Positions 17,229-25,143 are shown, counted from the stretch's first letter. The stretch is 41,406 bases of DNA from Phycisphaerales bacterium (GCA_017642965.1 JAEPOJ010000002.1:187132-228537); one strand, 5' to 3'. Numbers and translations are program-made. The notes: a model not told the origin generated them from the sequence alone.

Positions 17229-18539
17229 ATGCTCAGCACCCGCACCGCCACCATCGCCCTCACCATGTCCCTCGCCGGCACGACCCTTGCCGGCAACACC
17301 AACGACTGGATCGGTAGCATCGGAGATTGGACCAATCCGGCGAACTGGTCCCAAGGTATGCCTCCGGGAGTAAGCGAGTACGCCATCATCGCGAATGGTG
17401 GTGTTGCAGAGATCGACAGCCTCGATCTAACTCTTGGGTCCGGGATCATCGGGACAACACTCGATGGGCGGTTTGGCATGGGTGAACTGATCCAACGGGG
17501 CGGGACAAGTAACTGGAATGGCTTCGGCTCACTCCTCCTCGCACGCGATAAGGGATCCTTCGGCGCGCTCACTCTCACAGACGGCGCGCAACTAAACACA
17601 CAGTTCGCGTTGGAGATTGGGTGGCAGGGGCATGCAGAGGCGTATGTCAATCAGGGATCTATCGCCAACGTAGATCAACTGATCATCGCAGGGCGCCGGT
17701 ACGCGCCAGACCGAACCTATAGCGCCACCGCGAGCCTCGATGTTGCAGGTCAGGGCACATTGATCAGGACCACCATGGGCCCAAACGCAAACGGCATGGT
17801 CATTGGCGCAGGGGGATCGGCTCAGGTTACAATCCGAGATGGTGCCCGTATCGAAACAACCGATGCGCTGCTGCTCGCAACGACTTCGGAAGGCAGCTCG
17901 CTCATCATTGATGGGCCAGAATCAGTGCTACAGATTACAGGGGTATTCTTCGATACCGGCAGGGACATCAATCTACCAGACGACCACCCACCCGTCGGCG
18001 ACGCCGTCCTCACGCTCCGCAACGGAGGCACGGTTGATGCTCAATCAAAGGTCATGAGGTTCGCATCGCAATCCCTCATCCAAGGTACAGGCAGCTTGCT
18101 GGGCGACGTCACGAACAATGAAGGCTCAGTGATCGATCCGGGTGAAGCGGATCAGTACGGCTCGCTGTACTTCGGCGGGCAGCTAGACAACACAGTGACT
18201 CATCACTCTTCCGCTCTCGGCGGCACTCTCCATTTCGACATCGGCTCGACCACCGACTTCGACACGCTCAGCGTCCACGACCTGATCGCGGGGGGCACCC
18301 TCGAAGTCGCCATCGCCGGCGACTTCGTCGCCGAGTTCGGCCAGTCCTTCGACATCATCAGCGCCGACACCCTCACGGGCGAGTTCGACCTGATCGAGCT
18401 GCCTGAGCTGGACGGGGCGCTCTTCTTCGAGACCGATGTGCACGCGCAGGGCGTCACGCTCAGCGTCGTCCCCGCGCCCGCATCGCTGCTGGCGCTCGCT
18501 CTGCCGATGCTCGCAAGGGCACGCCGCCGGGCGGAATGA
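17229..18539 (+). CDS. Secreted beta-helix-like PEP-CTERM protein
   Basis: Protein of 436 residues. A signal peptide covers about 1-21 (ends TTLAG). The N-terminal block DWIGSIGDWTNPANWSQGMPP matches the start of planctomycete autotransporter-like or G8-like surface repeats (W-x-NPANW). A long region with Gly/Thr/Asn-rich repeating strands follows (LTLTDGAQL, VTIRDGARI, LTLRNGGTV), suggesting a right-handed beta helix. The C-terminal domain (about 330-415) ends in VVPAPASLLALALPMLARARRRAE, a PEP-CTERM tail. Probably exported and anchored to the envelope. GAGG lies 8 nt before the ATG. The first two thirds have lower GC than the neighbours. Function unknown. Confidence 0.8.
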   Translation: MLSTRTATIALTMSLAGTTLAGNTNDWIGSIGDWTNPANWSQGMPPGVSEYAIIANGGVAEIDSLDLTLGSGIIGTTLDGRFGMGELIQRGGTSNWNGFGSLLLARDKGSFGALTLTDGAQLNTQFALEIGWQGHAEAYVNQGSIANVDQLIIAGRRYAPDRTYSATASLDVAGQGTLIRTTMGPNANGMVIGAGGSAQVTIRDGARIETTDALLLATTSEGSSLIIDGPESVLQITGVFFDTGRDINLPDDHPPVGDAVLTLRNGGTVDAQSKVMRFASQSLIQGTGSLLGDVTNNEGSVIDPGEADQYGSLYFGGQLDNTVTHHSSALGGTLHFDIGSTTDFDTLSVHDLIAGGTLEVAIAGDFVAEFGQSFDIISADTLTGEFDLIELPELDGALFFETDVHAQGVTLSVVPAPASLLALALPMLARARRRAE

Positions 18540-18554
18540 ACCTCACAGGAGCAT

Positions 18555-18943
18555 TCAGCTCACCACCGCCGCCCCGGCATGGTCATGCTCGACCGTGCTG
18601 CCCGACACGCCGATCGCGCCGATGATCTCGCCGTCGCCGTTGCGCAGCGGCACACCGCCCGGGAAGCTGATCAGCCCGCCGTTGGAGTGCTCGATGTTGT
18701 ACAGCGGCCCGCCCGGCTGCGCCAGCTTGCCGATCTCGCCCGAGTCCATATCGAAGCCGCGGGCCGTCTTCGCCTTCTTCATCGCAATATCGATCGAGCT
18801 GAGCCACGCCCCGTCCTCCCGCGCGAACGCGGTCAGGTTCATCCCCGCGTCGATGACGGCGATGTCCATCTTCGTGCCGAGCTCCTGCGATTTTTCCGCG
18901 CCGCCTCGATAACCTGCTGCGCCTGATCGAGTGTGATGTTCAT
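18555..18943 (-). pseudogene. GlcG/HbpS-type haem-binding family gene with a single-base frameshift
   Basis: Starting at ATG 18943 (GGAGG 8 nt upstream) the frame reads [17 protein letters not shown], the usual N-terminus of the GlcG/HbpS (Haem_degrading) family. It then goes out of frame. The frame ending at 18555 continues as [42 protein letters not shown] and FPGGVPL, a full-quality family sequence. The break is at a five-A run (T-run at 18891-18895 on the plus strand); one more A would restore a single 129-residue protein. The shift may be a real mutation, a sequencing error in a homopolymer, or corrected by slippage at the A run. The intact family binds haem or related cofactors. It ends 15 bp from the convergent PEP-CTERM gene. 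Confidence 0.7.
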
Positions 18944-19021
18944 CGTGGTGTCCTCCATGGGGTTGGGTATGCGCGAACTCACTCACCCTATGCGAGCAAC
19001 CTTCGTTTCTCGCTCGGAATC

Positions 19022-20338
19022 TCACACGGCGTGCTTCTTGGCCGACCGCAACTCCCGGTGATACCCCTCCCGGCGCTGCTTCACGAACTCCGGCGTGTAC
19101 AATCGGCTCACCAGCCCGCGGAAGCCGTCTACCAGCTCGGCGCTGGTCATCCCGATCGGCTTGTAATTCAGATCGAACAACGTGCACCGATCCCAGCGCC
19201 CCGGGTGGGTCAGTCGTCCCTCCGCCTCGAGCCGCCGGTACAACCCCGTCCCCGGGAATGGGGTCTGCAGCGTCACCTGGATGTCGTACAGGTTCGTCCG
19301 GGCCGCGAAGTCGTACACCGCATCAAAGACACTCGGCGTGTGCCCATCCAACCCCTACACAAAGCACCCGATCACCGTGATCCCGTGCGACTGGATCGTC
19401 CGCACCGCATCCTCGTACTTCGGGTATTGCGCCAGCTTCCAGTTGCTGTTGGTCTCGATGCCATCCAGCCCCTCGCTCACGGGTGATTCGAGCCCCACGA
19501 GCACCTGCCGGCAGCCCGCGGCCGCCATCTTCGTCAGCAGCACCTCGTCCTTCGCGATCGAAATGTCGCACTCCGTGAACCACCTCACCCGCTCGTGCCT
19601 CATCGCGTCGAGCAACTCATACGCGTGCCCGCGCATCATGAACGAGTTGTCGTCCGCCAGCTCAATAAACGGACGTGGCCAGATCGCCTTGATTGCCCGT
19701 ATCTCCGCGATCACCCTGTCCACCGGCTTGGCCTTGTAGCCCTTGGTCAGCATGATCGAGCTCGCGCAGAAGTCGCACTTGTGTGGGCAACCGCGCGTCG
19801 TCTGCACCGTCAGGCGGTTGTAGCGATCCACGTCCAGCAGCTCGAAGCGGGGCATGGGCGACTCGGCCAGATCGAACGCCCCATCGCCGTCGTAGCGCGA
19901 CTTCAGCGTCCCCGATCGGAAGTCATCGAGCAGCGCGGGCCAGACCTTCTCGCCTTCGCCCACCACCACACAGTCCGCGTGCTGCATGCACTCCTCGGGC
20001 ACGCACGTCGCGTGCAAGCCGCCCATCACCACGGTGAGGCCCGACGCGCGGAACCGGTCCGCGACAGCGTACGCGTCGAGCGCCTGCGCCGTCATCGTCG
20101 ATATCGCGACCAGATCGAACCCCAGGTCCGGCACCGTGTCGCGATCGATATCGTCCACCTCGTGATAGCTCACCTCGACGTCATCCGGCGTCAGGGCCGC
20201 GAGCGTCAACAACGACAGGCTCGGCAACGATGCGATCACCTCGCTCCGCTCCACAAAGCCCGGCAGCGTCAGGCCCAGCTTCATCAGTTCCGCGTCCTGC
20301 ACACGCACGCCGCTCATCGCGATCAGTCCGATCCGCAT
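19022..20338 (-). pseudogene. B12-binding-domain radical SAM protein interrupted by an in-frame TAG
   Basis: The open frame from 20338 encodes a B12-binding-like N-terminal half (about 1-145; includes VVMGGLHATCVPEE and VVVGEGE) and a radical SAM domain with CPHKCDFC (Cys184, 188, 191). It reads to a TAG at 19357-19355 (codon 328 of 439). The same frame then continues without error as [16 protein letters not shown] to the stop at 19022, and both sides match the family. The TAG interrupts CFV-stop-GLDG. A single base change would explain it. GGAGG is 6 nt before the ATG at 20338; the ATG at 20341 is an alternative. The start overlaps the stop of the upstream membrane-protein gene. The reaction and substrate are unknown. 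Confidence 0.75.
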
Positions 20339-20745
20339 CATCCACCTCCGTTCATACTCATCCCAATCAGAATCCATGCCATCAGCACCCCGCCGGCTGT
20401 CAGCGACACCACGGGCAGCGCGAAGACGGGCTTCGCCTTCTTCCAGCGCATGCAGATGAGGCAGCACGTGGGCATCGCGATCGCCCCGACGAGGAGCGAC
20501 CACGACGCCCACCACCAAGCTGATCCGACCTGCACCGCGCTGGGCGACGCCATGAACCGGGTCCAGGCGTACGCGAGATTCAGAAATCCAGTCCCGAAGA
20601 ACGCGATGTGCCCCAAGCGGGCCAGCCGGCGCTGCCAGCTGTCGTAGCCGCCCATGAACCCCTCGCGATGGAACCCCATCCCGAGCACGGCCCCCGAGAG
20701 GAAGCCCATCGTGATCCAGATCCAGCCGAAGGTGAGATTGAGCAT
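20338..20745 (-). CDS. Four-helix membrane protein of unknown function
   Basis: Protein of 135 residues with four predicted helices (about 3-24, 43-62, 72-95, 105-130) and a Cys pair (CCLIC) in the third. No family recognised. AGGGGA lies 7 nt before the ATG. Its stop TGA overlaps the ATG of the radical SAM gene, so the two are translationally coupled and probably work together. The AT-rich region upstream (20763-20794) holds two matching dyads and is shared with the divergent epimerase gene. Confidence 0.7.
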   Translation of the reverse strand: MLNLTFGWIWITMGFLSGAVLGMGFHREGFMGGYDSWQRRLARLGHIAFFGTGFLNLAYAWTRFMASPSAVQVGSAWWWASWSLLVGAIAMPTCCLICMRWKKAKPVFALPVVSLTAGGVLMAWILIGMSMNGGG

Positions 20746-20762
20746 GAACGTTCCCCTGTGAA

Positions 20763-20789
20763 TAGTAAATACTAACCTAGTGTATACTA
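20763..20789. promoter_or_regulatory. Two tandem TAGT-N4-ACTA dyads in an AT-rich divergent promoter
   Basis: TAGTAAATACTA (20763-20774) and TAGTGTATACTA (20778-20789) are both TAGTnnATACTA, with centres 15 bp apart, inside the AT-rich stretch 20761-20794 of a GC-rich window. TATACT within the second copy could be a -10 box on the plus strand; the minus strand has comparable -10-like sequences. Tandem identical dyads over a promoter suggest an operator for a dimeric repressor. The regulator is not identified in the window. Confidence 0.45.
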
Positions 20790-20908
20790 TATACGGAAGA
20801 TCCCCGATCCCGTTTCATGAAAACCGCCTATTTGCTCAAAATCGTCGTTTCTGGGCGACAAACCGCCATGCCCGGCAACCCACGCCCGCCCCGTCCCTAC
20901 CCTCGTGC

Positions 20909-21934
20909 ATGAACATCCTCGTCCTCGGCGGGACCCAGTTCTCCGGCCGCTCGTTCGTCGAGCAGGCCTGCGAAGCGGGTCATGAGCTCACCATCCTCCA
21001 CCGCTCGCCCGAAGCACCGGGCCTGCCCGACGCTGTCCGCCACCTCGTGGGCGATCGCGACCCAAAGGACCCCAACGACAAGGGCGACGGGCTTGGCGCA
21101 ATCAAGGCCCTGCTCGACTCCGGCGAGAGCTTCGACGCCGTCGTGGACATGTGCGGCTACACCCCCCGCGTTGTCCGCGCGTCCTGCGAACTCCTCAAGG
21201 ACCACACCGACCTCTACCTCTTTGTCTCCACGATCTCCGTCTACCCGACCAGCCCGGACGCCCAACCAAACGAAGAGTGGTCGTGGGAACAACTGAATCA
21301 ACTCGAAGACCCGACCGTCGAGGAGATCACCGGCGAAACCTACGGCGGGCTCAAGGTCCTCTGCGAACAGGTCGTCCACGAGGTCTTCCCGGACAACCAC
21401 GTCATCCCCCGCCCCTCGATCATCGCCGGCCCCAACGACCCGACCGATCGCGTCACCTGGTGGACGCGCGCCCTCGCGACGCAAGACGCCGTCATCATCC
21501 CCGAGCCGCCCGTCGGGCTCGCCCAGTTCGTGGACTCGCGCGACCTGGCCGCGTTCTTCCTCAAGTGCCTCAGCGAGAAGCTCACCGGCACCTACAACTG
21601 CGCCGGCCCCCAGCCCGGGCTGACACTACACCAGTTCATCAACCGCACGCACGCCGCGCTCGACTCAACCGCGAAGCTGCTCGAAGCCCCCGCATCGTGG
21701 TTCGAAGAACACGACATCAAGCCCTACCGCGACATCCCGACCTGGATCAACGATGATGTGATGTCCATGTACCGGGTCGACTATTCCAAGGCCGTTGCCG
21801 TCGGGCTGCAGAACCGCCCCCTCGAAGACACCATGCGCGATGTCCGCGCCTGGGACATCGAACGCGGCGAGCCCGAACTCAAAGCCGGGATGAGCTTTGA
21901 TCGCCTGCAGGAACTCGTCGCTGCGCAGGCATAA
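20909..21934 (+). CDS. NAD-dependent epimerase/dehydratase family protein (CSP41-like atypical SDR)
   Basis: Protein of 341 residues. The N-terminal Rossmann motif is MNILVLGGTQFSGRSF. FDAVVDMCGYTPRVVRASCELLKD and the strand LFVSTISVYP follow, and the Tyr of the YxxxK site is TYGGLKVLCE (Tyr-Gly-Gly-Leu-Lys). Order and length fit the extended SDR group that includes CSP41-like and isoflavone-reductase-like proteins; the substrate is unknown. The start ATG 20909 is preceded by TACCCT ending 5 nt upstream and no ribosome site. A frame from 20780 adds residues with no domain. A foldback repeat begins 4 bp after the stop. Confidence 0.83.
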   Translation: MNILVLGGTQFSGRSFVEQACEAGHELTILHRSPEAPGLPDAVRHLVGDRDPKDPNDKGDGLGAIKALLDSGESFDAVVDMCGYTPRVVRASCELLKDHTDLYLFVSTISVYPTSPDAQPNEEWSWEQLNQLEDPTVEEITGETYGGLKVLCEQVVHEVFPDNHVIPRPSIIAGPNDPTDRVTWWTRALATQDAVIIPEPPVGLAQFVDSRDLAAFFLKCLSEKLTGTYNCAGPQPGLTLHQFINRTHAALDSTAKLLEAPASWFEEHDIKPYRDIPTWINDDVMSMYRVDYSKAVAVGLQNRPLEDTMRDVRAWDIERGEPELKAGMSFDRLQELVAAQA

Positions 21935-21938
21935 ACCT

Positions 21939-22082
21939 CTCCTCCCCCGTCCTGACGGGGGAGGTGCCGAACGAAGTGAGGCGGAGGGGGTCTTCTCTCG
22001 CTTTTCTGTACACACGGTCCTTGAAGCCCCCCCTCCGTCACGCCTGCGGCGTGCCACCTCCCCCGTCAGGACGGGGGAGGAG
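21939..22082. repeat. 144-bp foldback element with 28-bp perfect terminal inverted repeats (element A)
   Basis: The terminal arms 21939-21966 and 22055-22082 are perfect reverse complements (28 bp). Each arm is itself a hairpin: CCTCCCCCGTC followed by GACGGGGGAGG. Inner arms CGGAGGGGG (21982-21990) and CCCCCTCCG (22029-22037) also pair. The 35-70 bp between them is not coding. It fills most of the gap between the epimerase stop and the next gene, like a REP-derived or MITE-like element. A partial copy is at 23386-23442 and a short remnant at 39407-39434. Confidence 0.8.
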
Positions 22083-22109
22083 ATCAACACCCACGCCTAC
22101 CGTTCCTCT

Positions 22110-23175
22110 ATGCGTGAAACCGACATCGTCATCATCGGCGCCGGCCCCATCGGCATCGAGCTCGCCGTCGCGATGAAGAAGGCCGGGCTCGAATACCTCC
22201 ATCTTGAGGCCGGGCAGGTCGGATCGACGATGCAGTGGTGGGCGCCGGGCACCAAGTACTTCTCATCGCCCGAGCGGATCGAGATCGCCGGCGTCCCGCT
22301 CGTCGTGGCCAACGAAGAGAAGGCCACCCGCGAGAACTACCTCGACTACCTCCGCTCCGTCGTCGGCACCCACAACCTCGACATTGAAACATACACCCGC
22401 GTCATCTCCATCGACAAGGACGACAACGGATTCATCCTCCACGCCGCCCGCTCATTCCACGGCGTCGGAGGCGAACCTGAAACACACTTCGATGCGAACG
22501 AACTCGATCCGCTCGAACCGATCCACGCCAAGCGCATCGTCCTCGCCATCGGCGACATGCACCTCCCACGCATGCTGGGCATCCCGGGCGAGGACCTGCC
22601 CCATGTCTCGCATTACCTCGGCGACGTGCATCAGTACGCCAATCAGCCCGTCACGATCGTGGGCGGCAAGAACTCGGCCGTCGAGGCTGCCATCCGCCTC
22701 TTCCGTGCCGGCGCCAAAGTCACCATGGTGCACCGCGGCGAGTGGTTCGACCCCGACCGCATCAAGTACTGGCTCTACCCCGAGATCGAGTACCTCATCA
22801 AGAAGGACAAGATCCGCTACATCCCCCACGCCAACGTCACCAGCATCTCCCCCCCCCCACGCGACTCTCGACACGGGCGAGTCCATCGAGTCGCGATTCG
22901 TGCTCCTCCTCACGGGCTATGTGCAGAAGAGCGATCTCTTTGACCAGCTGGGCGTCGAGCTGCTGGGCGACGACAAGAAGCCCAAGCACGACCTGAAGAC
23001 CATGGAGACCAATTTGCCAGGCGTGTACGTCGCCGGCACGGGCTCCGCGGGCACCCAGAGCCGCACAAAGGTCTTTATTGAGACCAGCCACGTCCACGTG
23101 GACCGGATCCTCGCCTCGCTGCATGGCGACGTAAGTGAAGCAGTGACAGAAGATTACACGCTGGAGGAGTCCTGA
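22110..23175 (+). pseudogene. YpdA-like FAD/NAD(P)-dependent disulphide reductase gene with frameshift at a C10 run
   Basis: From ATG 22110 the frame encodes VIIGAGPIGIELA (FAD-binding), AGQVGSTMQWW, and a second nucleotide-binding motif VGGKNSAVEAAIRLFRAGAKV, typical of YpdA-type bacillithiol-disulphide reductase relatives. At the run of ten C (22849-22858) the frame shifts. The frame ending at 23175 continues as HATLDTGESIESRFVLLLTGY to VYVAGTGSAGTQSRTKVFIE, the family's C-terminal block. Nine C would restore a 354-residue protein. A sequencing error, a real mutation or a phase-variable switch are all possible. TACCGT ends 6 nt before the ATG. A low-molecular-weight thiol redox role is inferred from family similarity. 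Confidence 0.75.
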
Positions 23176-23344
23176 GCCATTGTCAAGATTGTGTTTGGGT
23201 CCGGAAAAATCACCCAAGCGGCTGGCACGGCGCCGGATCTGTGCTCTATTTGCGGTGGTGGGTCAGGATTCGGCCCTGCGGATTCCGCGGGCCGGCAACC
23301 GAGACGATCTGATCAATCGCTCGACTCGTTGCATGACCAAGTGG
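23176..23344. other. Intergenic stretch with no supported gene
   Basis: 169 bp between the YpdA-like stop and the terminator at 23345. An open frame crosses it into the repeats (23191-23601), but its protein is low-complexity and changes character at the repeat boundary, so no gene is called. No hairpin or promoter stands out. Confidence 0.5.
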
Positions 23345-23383
23345 AAAACGCCTCAGGTAGCGCCTGGGGCGTTTTCTGTTTTT
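23345..23383 (+). terminator. Intrinsic terminator downstream of the YpdA-like gene
   Basis: AAAACGCCTCAGG, short loop TAGCG, CCTGGGGCGTTTT, then CTG and a run of five T. The A and T flanks make it potentially bidirectional. It lies 170 bp after the YpdA-like stop and just before element A sequence. Confidence 0.8.
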
Positions 23384-23385
23384 GC

Positions 23386-23442
23386 CTCCTCCCCGCCCCG
23401 GCGGGGGAGTTGCCGAGCAACACGAGGCGGAGGGGGTCCCCC
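23386..23442 (+). repeat. Partial copy of foldback element A
   Basis: The sequence aligns with the left half of the 21939 element, including CTCCTCCCC, a GGCGGGGGAG return arm, TGCCGA and the inner arm GAGGCGGAGGGGG. The right half is missing. It lies 74 bp before the copy of element B at 23516. Confidence 0.7.
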
Positions 23443-23515
23443 AAGAATCAAGTGCATCGGGTGCAATGCTTTGATCCGACAAGGGAACCCCAACGGCGAC
23501 GACCAACTCACGTTG

Positions 23516-23611
23516 CAGGGTGCCACTACTCGACGCGAAGCGGCGCAGTAGTGCTCTTGAGTAGTTCTGAAGACACTACTGCGCGTCTGCGACGCGAGTA
23601 GTGGCACCCTG
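23516..23611. repeat. 96-bp double-hairpin palindromic repeat (element B, copy 1)
   Basis: The outer stem CAGGGTGCCACTACTCG (23516-23532) pairs perfectly with 23595-23611. The inner stem GCGCAGTAGTG (23543-23553) pairs with CACTACTGCGC (23574-23584). Each half can also fold alone through CACTACT / AGTAGTG, giving two hairpins instead of one cruciform. A second copy lies at 39445-39539. The 3' end of the minus-strand zinc-ribbon gene is 10 bp away. Confidence 0.85.
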
Positions 23612-23621
23612 AGAGTCATCC

Positions 23622-24071
23622 TCACCCGATCGCCGGGTACCGCTCGCCACACTCCGGACAGACCTCCGGCCCAACCCAGATGTCCTCGCCGAGCACGGAC
23701 TCATGACCATCGAGGCTGTACTGACATTGATGGCATGCTGGGTGAATCTGTACCGACTGTAGATTGAAACGCTTCGGCAGTCGGGCCGCACCCCAAGCCA
23801 CAACAAGCAAACCACCGATCATCCAAAGATACACGAGCCAAATCGGGAGATTCGCTAGAAATGAGAGCGTCGGGCTCTTACCGAAGATGAGTATGAAGGG
23901 ATAGAGACAGACGACAATCACAAGCCCGATCAGCACTTTTCCAATGAACCCGACACGTGGCTCATTATTGATGCGCTCAATGAGCTGCTCAACTCGATCA
24001 CGGCGCTGATCACTCGGATGCTGCCCTCGCAGTTCCTCGATCAGCGCGATGACTCGGCCTTGCCTTCTCAT
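23622..24071 (-). CDS. Small membrane protein with C-terminal zinc ribbon
   Basis: Protein of 149 residues. A charged N-terminus is followed by two TM segments (about 43-64 and 72-95). A C-terminal zinc ribbon follows with CHQCQYSLDGH and CPECGERYPAIG. The pattern CxxCxYxLxGH...CPECG recurs in at least four other genes of the window. It is co-oriented with, and starts 6 bp after, the AMP nucleosidase stop, so the two are probably one operon. GC is somewhat lower than that of the neighbours. Function unknown. Element B lies immediately downstream. Confidence 0.65.
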   Translation of the reverse strand: MRRQGRVIALIEELRGQHPSDQRRDRVEQLIERINNEPRVGFIGKVLIGLVIVVCLYPFILIFGKSPTLSFLANLPIWLVYLWMIGGLLVVAWGAARLPKRFNLQSVQIHPACHQCQYSLDGHESVLGEDIWVGPEVCPECGERYPAIG

Positions 24072-24077
24072 TCGGGT

Positions 24078-24896
24078 TCAGTACGTAAAGTGCCGGATCT
24101 GCTCGCCCTGCGTCCCGATGTGGGTCATCGCGTCGATGCCGATCTCCAGGTGCAGCTTCGCGAACTTCTCTGTGACGCGCTTGTCCGACTCCTCCGTCTT
24201 CACGCCCTCTGGCGTGATCGGCACGTCAGAAACCATCAGCAGCGCCCCGCGGCTGATCTGGTTGTGGTGCCCCACGATGAACACCGTGGCCGTCTCCATA
24301 TCGATCGCCAGGGCCGTCATGCGTTTCAGACGCCCACGGAACTTCTTGTCGTGCTCCCACACGCGCCGGTTGGTGGTGTAGACCACGCCCGTGCGGTACT
24401 CCTGCCCGCGTTCGATCACCTTGTCGGAGACGAACTTGTGCAGCTTGAAGCTGGGCAGCGCAGGCACCTCGGGCGCGAAGTAGTCGTCGCTGGTGCCCTC
24501 GCCGCGGATGGCCGCGATCGGCAGGACAAAGTGCCCGATCTCCGTGGAGTCCTTGAGCCCGCCGCACTTGCCCAAGAACAGCACGCCGTCGGGCATGCGT
24601 GCGCCCAGCAGGTCCATGATCGTGGCCGCATTGGGCGAGCCGATGCCGAAGTTGACAATCGTCAACCCGGCGCTGTTCGTCGCGGCCTGCATCGGGCGAC
24701 CGATCCCCTGCACGTCGCACCCGAAGCGCTCGGCAAAGTCGGTCACGTAGTTCGAAAAGTTCGTGAGCAGGACGTAGTCGCCGAAGCTGTCGATCGACAT
24801 CCCCGTATAGCGGGGCAGCCAGTTCTTGGCGATATCGAGCTTGCTCGAGAGCGAGACCGGGTTGGGAAGCGGATCGTCTGGATTCATCTGATGCAT
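24078..24896 (-). CDS. amn: AMP nucleosidase (short form, catalytic domain only)
   Basis: Protein of 272 residues that hydrolyses AMP to adenine and ribose 5-phosphate, in nucleotide salvage. The phosphorylase/nucleosidase fold is evident in TIVNFGIGSPNAATIMDLL, GVLFLGKCGGLK, DYFAPEVPA, the phosphate/ribose region RRVWEH and the catalytic-type AIDMETATVF. The N-terminal regulatory domain of the long E. coli enzyme is absent. The start 24896 (MHQMNPDD) is preferred over 24887 because TATACT on the minus strand ends 7 nt before it, giving a leaderless transcript. Downstream is the zinc-ribbon gene; upstream is the tRNA-Gln terminator. Confidence 0.87.
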   Translation of the reverse strand: MHQMNPDDPLPNPVSLSSKLDIAKNWLPRYTGMSIDSFGDYVLLTNFSNYVTDFAERFGCDVQGIGRPMQAATNSAGLTIVNFGIGSPNAATIMDLLGARMPDGVLFLGKCGGLKDSTEIGHFVLPIAAIRGEGTSDDYFAPEVPALPSFKLHKFVSDKVIERGQEYRTGVVYTTNRRVWEHDKKFRGRLKRMTALAIDMETATVFIVGHHNQISRGALLMVSDVPITPEGVKTEESDKRVTEKFAKLHLEIGIDAMTHIGTQGEQIRHFTY

Positions 24897-24903
24897 CAAG
24901 CTC

Positions 24904-24909
24904 AGTATA
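24904..24909 (-). promoter_or_regulatory. -10 box TATACT for amn
   Basis: On the minus strand TATACT ends 7 nt before the amn ATG at 24896. The upstream -35-like TTGCTC is 15 bp away and lies within the tRNA terminator stem. If used, transcription would start at the start codon. Confidence 0.5.
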
Positions 24910-24910
24910 G

Positions 24911-24944
24911 AAAAGCGCACGCCCGAGCAAGGGCCCGGGCGTGC
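24911..24944 (-). terminator. tRNA-Gln terminator
   Basis: GCACGCCCG (reverse of 24936-24944) pairs with CGGGCGTGC (reverse of 24917-24925), then four T on the minus strand. It lies 15 bp after the tRNA and just before the amn promoter box. Confidence 0.82.
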
Positions 24945-24958
24945 AGCAAGCAAGAAAG

Positions 24959-25030
24959 TAGGGGAACCGGGACTCGAACCCGAACTAAGGGAATCAGAAT
25001 CCCTCGTGCTACCAATTACACCATTCCCCC
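24959..25030 (-). tRNA. tRNA-Gln (anticodon CTG)
   Basis: The 72-nt cloverleaf folds on the minus strand. Acceptor stem GGGGGAA pairs with TTCCCCT (first pair G-U), discriminator A. D arm GTG/CAC with loop TAATTGGTAG. Anticodon stem AGGGA/TCCCT with loop TTCTGAT (U33, anticodon CTG). T arm TCGGG TTCGAGT CCCGG. The terminal CCA is not encoded. The weak first pair is common in tRNA-Gln. It precedes amn in the same direction but is separated by a terminator. Confidence 0.95.
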
Positions 25031-25107
25031 GAATGGCTTGATCCTTCCTCGGATCGGGGTGAATCGTACGCCCACGCCGACCGCTTGCCAACGCCGAGGG
25101 CTCGAAA

Positions 25108-25137
25108 TTGGTGCTCCACCCTCGTCCGCACTATGCT
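25108..25137 (+). promoter_or_regulatory. Promoter of the DUF885 gene
   Basis: TTGGTG (25108-25113) and TATGCT (25132-25137) are spaced by 18 bp. TATGCT ends 6 nt before the ATG at 25144, so a leaderless transcript is expected. This is the best -35/-10 pair in the window for this architecture. Confidence 0.5.
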
Positions 25138-25143
25138 CAGGGC

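Noticed and set aside
19355..19357. TAG as a pyrrolysine or other recoded codon
   Set aside because: No pylTS or structured element is visible here; one substitution or error is a simpler explanation.
19595..20647. Plus-strand open frame antisense to the radical SAM gene
   Set aside because: Composition is Arg/His-rich and lacks any domain; the minus strand carries CxxxCxxC and B12-binding motifs.
23191..23601. Plus-strand open frame crossing the repeats
   Set aside because: It runs through a terminator, element A and element B, and changes composition at each boundary.
21939..23611. CRISPR array
   Set aside because: Repeats here are inverted, differently spaced and only few; there are no regular spacers and no cas genes.
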